From Luteibacter aegosomaticola (GTDB taxonomy: Bacteria; Pseudomonadota; Gammaproteobacteria; Xanthomonadales; Rhodanobacteraceae), in the NCBI RefSeq assembly GCF_023078475.1, contig NZ_CP095741.1, forward strand, positions 1,798,001 to 1,862,000: a stretch of 64,000 nucleotides of DNA, read 5' to 3'. The stretch's first letter is position 1. Every line of letters starts with the position of its first letter. The notes beneath the pieces were generated by a model. It made no database searches. It saw nothing but the letters and a program-made list of their open reading frames with translations, and was not told the origin of the DNA. Positions 35,661 to 44,477 of the stretch are shown one piece after another. A program made the position numbers and the translations under genes.

Positions 35661-36539
35661 GTGGATAGCTTTGGCAGCCTGCACACCTTCGTTCGCGTGG
35701 CGGAAACGCGCAGCTTCGTCGATGCCGGCCGCGCCCTGGGCGTTTCCGCGGCAGCCGTGGGCAAAAGCATCGCGCGCCTTGAAGCCTCGATGGGGGTGCG
35801 CCTGTTCCATCGCAGCACGCGCAGCATCACGCTAACCGCCGAAGGGCATCTGTTCCTCGCGCGTTGCCGACGCATCCTTGAAGAAGCCGAGGCCGCGCGC
35901 ACCGAGCTCTCCGAGCGGGTCGGCAACCCGCAAGGCCGCCTGCGCGTAAGCCTGCCGACGGTCAACGACCTCATCCTGCCGGTGCTCGCTGATTTCGTCG
36001 CGGCATACCCGGATATCGCGCTCGATCTCGACTTTACCGATCGCATGGTCGATGTGATCGAGGAAGGTTTCGATGCGGTGCTTCGCGTTGGGGAGCCTGC
36101 GGATTCGCGTCTTGCTGGCCGTTTTCTCGGCAGCTTCAACCGCTACCTGATCGCCTCGCCGGACTATCTCCGCGAACACGGCACGCCGCGCGTGCCTGCG
36201 GATCTCGTGCGCCACCGCTGCATGCACTATCGCTACTCAAGCACGGGCCGGCTCGAAACATGGCCGCTGCGCGATGGCGAAGACCTGCGCCTTCCCGCGT
36301 CGCTGGTTTGCAACGATGTGCAGAGTCGCGTGCACTTCGCCTCGCGTGGACACGGTATCGCCTTCGTGCCTGACCACTCCGCTCGCCACGCGCTCGAAAG
36401 TGGAGCCGTGGTGACGTTGCTCGATGATTACCTCGAGGCATCCAGCAGCTTCCACCTGCTATGGCCCTCGGGCCGCCACGTGCTGCCCAAGCTGCGAGTG
36501 TTCATCGATTTCTTCAGTGAGCACATGTTCCCGTCTTAG
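35661..36539 (+). CDS. LysR-family transcriptional regulator
   Basis: This 292-residue regulator starts with GTG at 35661. The helix-turn-helix is at about 4-62 (FGSLHTFVRVAETRSFVDAGRALGVSAAAVGKSIARLE), and the DNA-recognition helix is followed by the usual RLFHRSTRSITLTAEG linker. The ligand domain (DRMVDVIEEGFDAVLRVGEPADSRLAGR) is of the CrgA-like type often found beside MFS exporters. It probably represses or activates the divergent MFS gene. Confidence 0.9.
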   Translation: MDSFGSLHTFVRVAETRSFVDAGRALGVSAAAVGKSIARLEASMGVRLFHRSTRSITLTAEGHLFLARCRRILEEAEAARTELSERVGNPQGRLRVSLPTVNDLILPVLADFVAAYPDIALDLDFTDRMVDVIEEGFDAVLRVGEPADSRLAGRFLGSFNRYLIASPDYLREHGTPRVPADLVRHRCMHYRYSSTGRLETWPLRDGEDLRLPASLVCNDVQSRVHFASRGHGIAFVPDHSARHALESGAVVTLLDDYLEASSSFHLLWPSGRHVLPKLRVFIDFFSEHMFPS

Positions 36540-36641
36540 CGTCGTGACGGTGACGGAACGTCGCAGGGTGCTGACATCACCTCAAGATGACGCATGCAAC
36601 CGCCGTTACGCGAGCTCCCCAAGCAGTAACCGGAGCAGTAC

Positions 36642-38045
36642 ATGGGTGCGTGGCTGGAACGCTGGCAGCGTTGGTGGCATCGTCGCGATCGCGCGCTGCC
36701 GGTGGTGGAAGAGGACGCGGGCCGCCGTGCCTATATCACGTTCGAGCAGACCCTCGAGCAGGCGCTCGATGCGGTGGTGAGCATCGACGCAGGCAATCAC
36801 GTGACCTTCTACAACGCCGCGGCCGAGCGGTTGTGGGGCTACCCGCGCGAGGCGGTGATCGGCCGCAACGTATCGATGCTGGTGCCCGTCGCCCTCCAGG
36901 CTGGCCACGATGGCATGGTGAACGCGAATCGCGCCGGCCGGCCTGATCGCATCGTCGGCAAGAGCCGCGAAGTGCGCCTGGAGCGTGCTGACGGCACGCT
37001 GCTCTGGGTATCGCTCGCCATGTCGCGCATTCACCTGCCTGATGGCATTCATTACACCGCGTTCGTGCGTGACGTGAGCGAGGACGTTGCGCGGCGCGAA
37101 ACGCTGCGCTTGCTCTCGATGGTGGCCGATCACACGGACAACGCCGTGGTCATCACCGATGCGCAGGGCCTCACGGAATTCGTGAACGATGGTTTCTCGC
37201 GTATGTCGGGTTACGCCGCCGCCGACCTCGTGGGCCAGAAGCCGGGGCACATCCTGCAGGGGCGTGCCACGGATGCCGGTGTCGTCACCACGGTGCGCCG
37301 CAAGCTGATGGCGGGCGAAGCGATGCACGAGGAGATCCTGAATTACCGCAAGGACGGCACGCCTTACTGGGTATCCATGGTAATCAACCCCGTGCGGGGC
37401 GCCGATGGCGCGGTCGAAAAGTACGTCGCGATTCTCTCGGATATCACCCGCGTGAAGCTGCGTAGCGAGGAGGATCGCATCCGCTTGCAGGCGATCGACC
37501 GAAGCAACCTCGTGGCTGAGTGGGCGCTCGATGGCTGCTGGCTCAACGGCAATCCGCTGCTGCGTGATCTACTGGGCGCGGAGGCGCCCGCGCAGGCGGT
37601 CAACGTTCTCGATACCGTGGGCGCGGGCGGCAGGGAAGCGCTCGCCAGCCAGCGCGATGCGACCGCGTCGCTGTTGCTGGCGCGTGCCGAGGGGGAGGGC
37701 GTACGCATCGCCGCCACGGTCAGTGTCCTACGCGACGTGGAAGGACAGCCGGCGAAGCTGGTGATGCACGGCCACGACGTAACGGCACGCCATGACGCCA
37801 GCCTGCACGTACTCGACCTCACCGGCCGTGTTGAAGCGATCGCCAGCACGGTCACGAAGATTTCCTTCCAGACCCACGTGCTTTCCCTGAATGCTGCGAT
37901 CGAAGCCGCACGCGCCGGCAGCGACGGCAAGGGCTTCGCCATCGTCGCCGACGAAGTCCGCGCATTGGCCGCTCAGTCCAGGGATGCCGCCACCCGCATC
38001 AGCCACCTGCTGGCCACCGCTCGCGAACGCCTGGCGGTGATGTAA
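36642..38045 (+). CDS. Soluble PAS-PAS protein with short chemoreceptor signalling tip
   Basis: This 467-residue protein has no transmembrane helix. PAS1 (about 35-145, [36 protein letters not shown]) and PAS2 (about 160-272, [41 protein letters not shown]) are clear, and a weaker third PAS-like region lies at about 285-385. The C-terminus holds only about 70 residues of a chemoreceptor signalling domain: the hairpin [19 protein letters not shown] and [25 protein letters not shown]. The long helical arms are missing. BdlA of Pseudomonas has a similar PAS-PAS-MCP plan but a full signalling domain. PAS2 may bind flavin (the LQG region), but the NCRFLQ motif is absent. Confidence 0.85.
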   Translation: MGAWLERWQRWWHRRDRALPVVEEDAGRRAYITFEQTLEQALDAVVSIDAGNHVTFYNAAAERLWGYPREAVIGRNVSMLVPVALQAGHDGMVNANRAGRPDRIVGKSREVRLERADGTLLWVSLAMSRIHLPDGIHYTAFVRDVSEDVARRETLRLLSMVADHTDNAVVITDAQGLTEFVNDGFSRMSGYAAADLVGQKPGHILQGRATDAGVVTTVRRKLMAGEAMHEEILNYRKDGTPYWVSMVINPVRGADGAVEKYVAILSDITRVKLRSEEDRIRLQAIDRSNLVAEWALDGCWLNGNPLLRDLLGAEAPAQAVNVLDTVGAGGREALASQRDATASLLLARAEGEGVRIAATVSVLRDVEGQPAKLVMHGHDVTARHDASLHVLDLTGRVEAIASTVTKISFQTHVLSLNAAIEAARAGSDGKGFAIVADEVRALAAQSRDAATRISHLLATARERLAVM

Positions 38046-38091
38046 TCTCGCCGCCGGGGTATCGTTACCCAGGGATAAGGGAGGGGGCGGG

Positions 38092-39369
38092 ATGAAGCAA
38101 AGGATCTGGGCATGCGCTGCGCTGGTTTGCATGTCGGTCGTGGCGGCGGACGAGTACAAGCCATATCGGCCAACCACTGAGCAGGTGGCGCTGGCCAGAA
38201 CGCTGCAGACGCCGTCACAGCCGACCGGCCGCAACGCTTATCCCGTGGCGTGGTCGCTGGAATTCGATATGACGCCGGCCGAGGCTGAGAAGGCCTATCA
38301 GGCTGATCACGCCGTGGCGTCAGACTGGGCCCGTCGCCATTGGGCGGATGGGGCGCAGGGTAAGTGGCCATCATTTCCCTATGCGGCAGCCGCCACGGCG
38401 AAGCGGCTTCCTGATATCACAGCGGCGGAATATGCCCTGATGTGTGGCAAGTCGACGCCATCATGTCTTGACGCGGTGCGCGCGCACCGCAATGACCTCC
38501 GGGCGGTGCTCAAGCGACATGAGCGCTTGCTCGCGCGCGTGAAAAGTCTGGTCGGCTACGACATCTGGTGGAACACCATGCCGCCGGATCCGCTCATGCC
38601 GGTCGCCCGGGTCCAGCCCGCGCTTCAACTCTGGAATACCGCTGCGGCGCTTCAGTTCGTCGACGGCGATACGTCGGGTGGCCTGGCGTCGGCGTGCACG
38701 GCTTCAGCGTCGTTCCGCCGCTTTCAGGCAAGCGCGAACACACAACTGGATCGCGTCTTCATGTCGGCGGGTGCCAGGCTTAACCTCCAGCTGGCGACGG
38801 ATATGCTTGCGGCGATGCCGATAGACGTGCCTTTACCCGCGCCTTGCCGGAAAGCATTTGCGACGCCGACGATAGAGGAAGTCCAATTCGGCGGCGTGGC
38901 AGCCAATGAATGGGTGGCCTCTCAGCGCGCCCAGGAAATGGCGGGCGCGAAGGGGTGGGAGTACATCAGCGAAGGTTGGGCGCTCGCCCTGGGGGACGAG
39001 GTCACGCGACGCGCCGCGTTCGAGGATATCGAGGTGCCCGCCACGGTCCTTGACAGAGCTCCCATGGATGAAGCCCAAATCAGGGAAGGGTGGCCGGGGG
39101 CCTCGCTACGCGAAGGCAGGCTCGCGAACCTCAACGCCTTTGTCGATCGCGCCGCCGACTACGTCGCGACATTACGGATGGCATCGCTCATGTTGTGGCT
39201 CCACGAGCACCCATCACCCCAATCCCTGCAAGCACGCTTGTCCGCCGCGCCCCTGGGACCGTTGGCAAAGCGTATCTCCGTAGGGTGTTCCGGCAGGTGC
39301 CTCGTCATGACGGAGCGCAAGACTTACGTGGTTAACCGCACCTGGGCCGTCAGACCAACTGAACCCTGA
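38092..39369 (+). CDS. Secreted hypothetical protein, 425 residues
   Basis: A good ribosome site (GGGAGGGGGCGGG) precedes the ATG, and a signal peptide ending near VVAAD is visible. The mature protein is mostly helical, with SLEFDMTPAEAEKAYQADH, DIWWNTMPPDPLMPV and GASLREGRLANLNAFVDRAADYVATLRMASLMLWLHEH. It has two C-terminal cysteines in VGCSGRCLVM. I recognise no family. It overlaps the end of the convergent DeoR gene by 20 bases. Confidence 0.6.
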   Translation: MKQRIWACAALVCMSVVAADEYKPYRPTTEQVALARTLQTPSQPTGRNAYPVAWSLEFDMTPAEAEKAYQADHAVASDWARRHWADGAQGKWPSFPYAAAATAKRLPDITAAEYALMCGKSTPSCLDAVRAHRNDLRAVLKRHERLLARVKSLVGYDIWWNTMPPDPLMPVARVQPALQLWNTAAALQFVDGDTSGGLASACTASASFRRFQASANTQLDRVFMSAGARLNLQLATDMLAAMPIDVPLPAPCRKAFATPTIEEVQFGGVAANEWVASQRAQEMAGAKGWEYISEGWALALGDEVTRRAAFEDIEVPATVLDRAPMDEAQIREGWPGASLREGRLANLNAFVDRAADYVATLRMASLMLWLHEHPSPQSLQARLSAAPLGPLAKRISVGCSGRCLVMTERKTYVVNRTWAVRPTEP

Positions 39370-40153
39370 CGCCCTGCTCGCGTAGCGCGTGGATGGCATC
39401 GGTGGGGGCCGTCGTATCGGTGATCACCACGTTGAGGCCGGTGATCGGGGCGATGACGGCGAGGCTGCGCTGGCCGATCTTGCTGGCATCGAGCACGGCG
39501 ACCACTTCGCGCGAGCACTTCACCATCATGGCGTTGAGACTCGCTTCCTGCGGGTCGGGCGTGGTGACGCCGATGGCGGTATCCAGGCCATCGACGCCGA
39601 GGAACAGGCGATCAGCGGAGAGGCGGGAGAGGGCGCGCTCGGCATCCATGCCCACCAGCGAGTAGGAGGTCTGGCGCAGCATGCCGCCCAGCATCATCAC
39701 GCGGACGGTGGGCAGGCCACTGAGCTCGAGCGCGATATTCAGCGCATTGGTGATGACGGTGAGCGAACTCCACTTGCGCTGGCGGATGCAGCGCGCGATT
39801 TCCACCGTGGTGGAGCCGGAGTCGAGGATGATCGTCTCGCCGTCGGACACCATGCGTGCGGCGGCATCGCCAATGCGGCGTTTCTCGGCCAGCCGGCGCG
39901 TTTCCTTGATCGGGAGCGGAACGTCTTGCGGCGAAGGCTCCGCTGGCACGGCGCCGCCGTGGGAGCGCTTGGCCATGCCAACGATCTCCAGGGCTTCGAG
40001 ATCGCCACGAATGGTGACGGCCGAGACACCGTAGCGTGCCACGAGATTATCGACGGTAACGCGGCCATCGGTGCGCAGCAGGTCGACGATGGCGCGTCGA
40101 CGTTCTTCGATCAGCAGTTTCTTCGGCGGCGCCTTCACGCGTCGTTCGCTCAT
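39350..40153 (-). CDS. DeoR/GlpR-family repressor, AgaR-like
   Basis: This 267-residue regulator has a DeoR helix-turn-helix at about 18-56 (RRAIVDLLRTDGRVTVDNLVARYGVSAVTIRGDLEAL). A sugar-phosphate-sensing domain follows (MVSDGETIILDSGSTTVEIARCI ... FLGVDGLDTAIGVTTPDPQEASLNAMMV). Family members are repressors relieved by a phosphorylated sugar. The gene is the last of a leftward run with the amidohydrolase (11-base gap) and aldolase. The repeated TTTCGTT elements at 42329-42370 are its likely operator, comparable to AgaR sites of enterobacteria. The inducer could be GalN-6-P or tagatose-6-P. Confidence 0.88.
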   Translation of the reverse strand: MSERRVKAPPKKLLIEERRRAIVDLLRTDGRVTVDNLVARYGVSAVTIRGDLEALEIVGMAKRSHGGAVPAEPSPQDVPLPIKETRRLAEKRRIGDAAARMVSDGETIILDSGSTTVEIARCIRQRKWSSLTVITNALNIALELSGLPTVRVMMLGGMLRQTSYSLVGMDAERALSRLSADRLFLGVDGLDTAIGVTTPDPQEASLNAMMVKCSREVVAVLDASKIGQRSLAVIAPITGLNVVITDTTAPTDAIHALREQGVRVQLV

Positions 40154-40164
40154 GTCGTCGGGAG

Positions 40165-41385
40165 TTAGTCCAGGCGCAACAGTCGCGCCGCGTTGTCGTG
40201 GTACACGTTGCGCAGGATAGCCGAAGATAGCCCCAGCCCGTAGATCGACCAGCGTCCCTGCGGCGGCGTGGCCGCTGGCGCGTAGTCAAAGTACTCGTCA
40301 TCGGTCTCGAGAAAACGGTAGTAGATCTCGTATAGCTCGTCGCAAAGGCGTTGTTGCGGCACAGCATCGCCGAACGGTGGCGGCACCGCATCGGTGCCAA
40401 ACAGCACGCGATCCTGGAACCGGTCGATGAATGCGCGACTGCGCCGCGGCTGTCGGCCCAACTCACCGATCCTCGCGCTGATATCGATGAGGGTGTTGGG
40501 AAAACGGGCCAGCGTGGTGGCGAGATCGTCCAGCCGTTCGCCCTGGTTGCCGACGTGAAGAAGGACGAAGGTCGTGTTGGGGTGGCGGGCGATCACGCGG
40601 TCGCGCGCCGCCATGAGTGCCGCGTGCGTGGGGTAATCGCGGCCGTAGAACGACCAGTCCGGGTGCTGGGCCAGTTCTTCGTAGCGCTCGTTGTGGCGGT
40701 CGGTGGGTTCGAAAAAGGCCAGTGGATCGGCCGTGTGCAGGAACACGGGAAGGCCTTGGGCCGCGCAGGTTTCCCACATGGGATCGAAGCGGGGATCATC
40801 CAGGCCGACAAGCGCGCCCTGGTCGATGCCTTCACGCAGGTAGAGGCCGAGCGTCTTCAGCAGCTTGAGGCCGCGGGCGCCGAGCCGCGCGGCGTCCGCC
40901 AGCGCATCGGCCTGGCGCGCGGGATAATCCGCCTCACCGAACAGGTGGAACGATGGCTCGGTAAGTGTCAGGAACCGCCCGGGCGCGGCCCGGTCGAAGC
41001 GGGCGATGGAATCCTCCAGTCCGCGGCCCACGCCGCCGGTGAGATTCACCATGCAGCGGATGCCCTTGCGGTCCATCAGCGGCAGGAGCTCCGCGGGGCT
41101 CGCGAACTGCACCATCTCTTCGCCAAGGGATACACCACCGCGAGTGCGCTTCATCCAGGTCAGGTGGGTATGCATGTCGATGACCGGGAAACGCGGTGTT
41201 TCGATGCGGGTGCCGGTGTTCGCGAGCATGCTGCGCGGGGCGAAGTCCACCAGGCGGAGGCTGGCGTCCATGGGCGCTGTTTCCAGCGGGTTCTTGCTGG
41301 CGCCGCCGGCCGCCGCGCCGCGGGCAGCGGGTGGCGAGCAGCACAGGCAGCCAGCCCAGGCCTCGTCGTGGCGGTCGTCGGTCAT
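40165..41385 (-). CDS. Amidohydrolase (metal-dependent TIM-barrel hydrolase)
   Basis: I used the ATG at 41385, ten bases after the aldolase stop, giving 406 residues; an alternative Met lies at codon 39 (MDASLR). The metal-binding motifs of the amidohydrolase superfamily are visible: IDMHTHL near 70, GLPVFLHTADP, FVLLHVGN and LFGTDAVPP. These place it in the amidohydrolase-2 group (PF04909-like) rather than the NagA/AgaA deacetylases. The N-terminal 40 residues are unusual, with a cysteine cluster GCLCCSPP and a glycine/alanine stretch. Its place in an amino-sugar operon makes a role in deacetylation or lactone hydrolysis possible but unproven. Confidence 0.8.
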   Translation of the reverse strand: MTDDRHDEAWAGCLCCSPPAARGAAAGGASKNPLETAPMDASLRLVDFAPRSMLANTGTRIETPRFPVIDMHTHLTWMKRTRGGVSLGEEMVQFASPAELLPLMDRKGIRCMVNLTGGVGRGLEDSIARFDRAAPGRFLTLTEPSFHLFGEADYPARQADALADAARLGARGLKLLKTLGLYLREGIDQGALVGLDDPRFDPMWETCAAQGLPVFLHTADPLAFFEPTDRHNERYEELAQHPDWSFYGRDYPTHAALMAARDRVIARHPNTTFVLLHVGNQGERLDDLATTLARFPNTLIDISARIGELGRQPRRSRAFIDRFQDRVLFGTDAVPPPFGDAVPQQRLCDELYEIYYRFLETDDEYFDYAPAATPPQGRWSIYGLGLSSAILRNVYHDNAARLLRLD

Positions 41386-41395
41386 CAGCAAGCCC

Positions 41396-42301
41396 TTAGC
41401 GCGAGTAGCGCTGCATGATCTCATGCACCTGGCGGGTGAGCGCCACGGCCTGTTCGAACGGACGCAGCCACATATTGCGGCCGAACATCACGCCGGTGGC
41501 ACCCTGCTGCATGTAGAACTCCACCTTGCGCAGCACGGCGTCATCGTCGTCGTTCTTTTCGCCACCGGAGAACAGCACGATGGTGCGGCCAGCGGAACGC
41601 ACAACGCGCGAAGTGCGGCCTGCCGCGTCTTCGTCCAGCGAAGCGTAAGGGCCCGGGACGCCGTCACGGCGATCGTCCGGTTCGTGCAGCTTGACGATGT
41701 CCGCGCCCACTTCCAGCGCCACGCGCGCTGCGTAATCCTGGGCGTAAAGCGAACCCTTGCCACCGCGGGCATCGATCGCCGAGCCGCGCGGGTACGACCA
41801 CAACACCAGCGGCATGCCGTAGCGATCGCAGTCTTCACGCACCTGGCGGAGCTGGCGCAGCTCATCGTGCTGGCGCGGCGAGCCCACGTAGAGTGTGTAG
41901 CCGACCGCGTCGGCGCCGAGGCGCACGGCATCTTCGACCGAGGCGAACTGCGGCGAGGTGGCATCGCCATCGCCGGGGATGTTGGTCTTGCCGTTGAGCT
42001 TAAGAATCAGCGGCACACGCCCCGCATACTCGCCGATGTATTTCTGGGCCAGCCCGATGCCCAAGGCGATGGCCGAGAAGCCACCGGCCTCGGCCAGGCG
42101 AAACTGGTAGCTCGGATCCAGCGCCGGCGGGTGGGGGAAGAAATCCGTCGGGCCGTGCTCCAGGCCCTGGTCCAGCGGCAGGACAAGCAGGGTGCCGTTG
42201 CCCGGGCCGTGCCCGTAGAGCATGCGCTGAAGGCGAGTACGCTTCCCCGGAGGCAGGTCGAGGGTGGCCAGGGTGGGGGCGGTGTGCGTCGGGGCTTGCA
42301 T
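41396..42301 (-). CDS. Class I fructose/tagatose-bisphosphate aldolase (DhnA type)
   Basis: From the ATG at 42301 the product has 301 residues, the size of the archaeal-type class I aldolases (FbaB/DhnA, PF01791). It has VLPLDQGLEHGP at the start of the barrel, ILKLNGKTN, VLWSYPRGSAID and TIVLFSGGEKN. A lysine in the barrel is expected to form the Schiff base. It cleaves a ketose 1,6-bisphosphate to dihydroxyacetone phosphate and glyceraldehyde 3-phosphate. In this locus, where an AgaS-type isomerase and a tagatose-6-phosphate-kinase-like protein are encoded, tagatose-1,6-bisphosphate is the likelier substrate. It heads the leftward arm of the divergent operon. Confidence 0.88.
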   Translation of the reverse strand: MQAPTHTAPTLATLDLPPGKRTRLQRMLYGHGPGNGTLLVLPLDQGLEHGPTDFFPHPPALDPSYQFRLAEAGGFSAIALGIGLAQKYIGEYAGRVPLILKLNGKTNIPGDGDATSPQFASVEDAVRLGADAVGYTLYVGSPRQHDELRQLRQVREDCDRYGMPLVLWSYPRGSAIDARGGKGSLYAQDYAARVALEVGADIVKLHEPDDRRDGVPGPYASLDEDAAGRTSRVVRSAGRTIVLFSGGEKNDDDDAVLRKVEFYMQQGATGVMFGRNMWLRPFEQAVALTRQVHEIMQRYSR

Positions 42302-42328
42302 GTCGTGATTCCTCGGGGCTACTCTGCA

Positions 42329-42370
42329 ATCGAAAGTTTCGTTATCTTTCGTTTTCAACCTATCGAAAGT
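42329..42370. promoter_or_regulatory. AgaR-like operator between the divergent arms
   Basis: The 80-base gap between the aldolase and agaS starts contains ATCGAAAG at 42329-42336 and 42362-42369, with GTTTCGTTATCTTTCGTTTT between them (42337-42356). TTTCGTT occurs twice in tandem 10 bases apart, and the outer ATCGAAAG copies repeat the motif on the other strand. Tandem TTTCGTTT-type repeats are the known pattern of the enterobacterial AgaR (DeoR family) operator. The repressor encoded at 39350 is therefore the natural binder and would control both arms. Confidence 0.7.
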
Positions 42371-42381
42371 CAAGCCCCACG

Positions 42382-43557
42382 ATGACCCTTCCGTCCCACG
42401 AATCCGCTCCATCCCTTGCAGCCTTGCGCGGCGTGCCTGAGGCCCGGCAACGGGAACTAGGCTACGCCGACACCCTGCGGGAAATCCTGCAACAGCCGTC
42501 CACCTGGCGTACCACGGCCGGGTCACAGGGCGTTGCGTTCCGCGCGGTCCTGGACCGCGCCCTGGCCGGCCGCCCCGCACAACTCGCGTTCACCGGTTCG
42601 GGCAGCTCGGTTTATGTGGGTGAAGCGCTGGCCCCGGTGTTGCAGGCTGAACTCGGCATCCCGGCTCGCGCAATCCCGGCGGGCGACTTGCTGACCCACC
42701 GTGCTGGCGTCTTGCCAGGCCCCGCGGGTCTGCTCGTGTCGATCGCCCGCTCAGGCGACAGCCCTGAAAGTGTCGGCGCGGTGGACGCGGTGCTCGCCAA
42801 CGCACCGGGCTGGCGCCATCTCGTCATCACCTGCAATGCGCAGGGGCGCCTGGCGACCCGTTACGTGAATGAATCCCGCGTCGAGGTGATCGTGCTGGAT
42901 CCGCGCACGAACGATCGCAGCCTGGTGATGACGAGCAGCTTCACCAACATGTTGCTCGCGGGCAGTGCGCTCGGCGGCACGCGGCCTGCCGATGGTGCCG
43001 CGGCGCTCGTCGAGCGCGTGTTCGATGTGTATGCCGATGCACTGGCCGCCATGGCCGCGGCCGAGCGCGATACCACGGTCTACCTGGGCAGCGCGGGTGC
43101 TTACGGCGCGGCCCGCGAGTCCGCGCTGAAGATGCTCGAGATGAGCGGCGGCGATACGGTGACACTGGCCGAGAGTTTCCTCGGCTTCCGCCACGGCCCG
43201 ATGGCCTGGTTGAATCGCGGCGGTGTGCTGGTCGCGTACCTGTCGGGCGATGGTGCCGTGCGTGCCTACGAGATGGATCTGCTGCGCGAGCTCGATGCGA
43301 AGGACCTCGGTGCCACGCGTATCGTGGTGGGCCAGGACATCGAGCCTGGCGTAGCTGGTGAACGTGGGCTGGCGGTCGACCTGCCGGGGCTCTACGCGCT
43401 GCCGCCAGCGCAACAATTGCTGGTCCATACCGCGGTGGGCCAGCTGTTCGCTTTCTTCCGCTGCCTGCAGCTAGGCCACCGCCCGGATACGCCCTCAGAA
43501 GGCGTACTTACCCGGGTGGTGGGCGAGTTCACCCTGCACGATGGTGATGCCGCGTGA
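42382..43557 (+). CDS. agaS: SIS-domain sugar-phosphate isomerase/deaminase AgaS
   Basis: This 391-residue protein has two SIS domains (about 45-190 and 215-360). The sequence FTGSGSSVYVGEALAPVL and LLVSIARSGDSPESVGAVDAV marks the phosphosugar site, and SALKMLEMSGGDTVTLAESFLGFRHGPMAWL marks the second domain. It matches AgaS, the galactosamine-6-phosphate deaminase/isomerase giving tagatose-6-phosphate and ammonia, rather than GlmS, because no glutaminase domain is present. It is the first gene of the rightward arm, 12 bases after the operator, and overlaps the next gene by four bases (GTGA). Confidence 0.92.
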   Translation: MTLPSHESAPSLAALRGVPEARQRELGYADTLREILQQPSTWRTTAGSQGVAFRAVLDRALAGRPAQLAFTGSGSSVYVGEALAPVLQAELGIPARAIPAGDLLTHRAGVLPGPAGLLVSIARSGDSPESVGAVDAVLANAPGWRHLVITCNAQGRLATRYVNESRVEVIVLDPRTNDRSLVMTSSFTNMLLAGSALGGTRPADGAAALVERVFDVYADALAAMAAAERDTTVYLGSAGAYGAARESALKMLEMSGGDTVTLAESFLGFRHGPMAWLNRGGVLVAYLSGDGAVRAYEMDLLRELDAKDLGATRIVVGQDIEPGVAGERGLAVDLPGLYALPPAQQLLVHTAVGQLFAFFRCLQLGHRPDTPSEGVLTRVVGEFTLHDGDAA

Positions 43558-44477
43558 GTACCGTTGTCGTCGCCGGCGAGATGAACGTCGACCTGATCCT
43601 TACCGGGATCGACGGCTTGCCAGCGTTCGGCACCGAGCAACTGGCCCGTGGCGCAAGCCAGGTGCCTGGCAGCTCATCGATGATCTGTGCGCTTGGCCTC
43701 GCGCGGCTGGGCGACACGGTGCGTTTCATTGGCCGTGCGGGTGATGACGAGCGCGGGCGCTATTGCGCGGCTGCCTTGCGCGATGCCGGCGTGGATACCC
43801 GTGGCGTGATCATCGATCCAGCGCATGAAACGGGCCTTACCGTCGCGCTCTCGGGGGCGAGCGATCGCGCGCTGGTGACCTTTCCCGGTGCGATTGCCGA
43901 ACTTCGCGGCGCCGATGTATCCGACGACATGCTGCAAGGTGCCACGCATTTGCACGTGTCCTCTTACTACCTGCAGGAAAAACTGCAGGGCGATCTCGGC
44001 TCGCTATGTACTCGCGCGCACGCGGCGGGCCTGACGGTGTCGCTCGACCCGGGTTTCGATCCGCGCGCCGCCTGGGATGCGGGGCTGCGCGATGTGTTGC
44101 CGAGCGTGGATATTTTCCTTCCCAACGCTGTCGAAGCATGTGCGCTGGCCGGAACAGACGATGTCGAAGCCGCCCTGCGCGCGCTTTCGGGCTTTGGGCC
44201 GCGCGTCGTCGTCAAGCACGGCCGCGAGGGCTGTCTCGCGCTCGACGGTGAGCACATCGTGCATGTGCCGAGCTTCGCGGTCGACGCGGTGGATACGACG
44301 GGCGCTGGCGACAACTTCAACGCCGGTTTCCTGCATGCATGGCTCCGCGGCGAGTCGCTGGTGGCGAGCATGCGCTGGGGTGCGGCATGTGGTGCGTTGT
44401 CGACGCGCGCGCTGGGTGGCACGAGCGCGCAGGCGGGCGAAGACGAGGTGCGTGCGTGGCTCGGAGCCCATGCATGA
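43554..44477 (+). CDS. PfkB-family sugar kinase
   Basis: This 307-residue ribokinase-fold protein starts with GTG overlapping the agaS stop. It has the PfkB N-terminal signature region (GEMNVDLILTG, GSSSMICALGLARLGDTVRFIGRAGDDERG). The C-terminal signature is DTTGAGDNFNAGFLHAW, whose second Asp is the catalytic base and whose GAGD loop binds the phosphate. Within this operon it may phosphorylate the imported amino sugar (GalNAc or galactosamine) at O6, a job done by unrelated kinases in other bacteria. That is an inference from position only. Confidence 0.85.
   Translation: MSTVVVAGEMNVDLILTGIDGLPAFGTEQLARGASQVPGSSSMICALGLARLGDTVRFIGRAGDDERGRYCAAALRDAGVDTRGVIIDPAHETGLTVALSGASDRALVTFPGAIAELRGADVSDDMLQGATHLHVSSYYLQEKLQGDLGSLCTRAHAAGLTVSLDPGFDPRAAWDAGLRDVLPSVDIFLPNAVEACALAGTDDVEAALRALSGFGPRVVVKHGREGCLALDGEHIVHVPSFAVDAVDTTGAGDNFNAGFLHAWLRGESLVASMRWGAACGALSTRALGGTSAQAGEDEVRAWLGAHA

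Noticed and set aside
42329..42370. A CRISPR-like or direct-repeat array
   Set aside because: The repeats are only 7-8 bases and lie within one promoter gap; operator half-sites explain them better.
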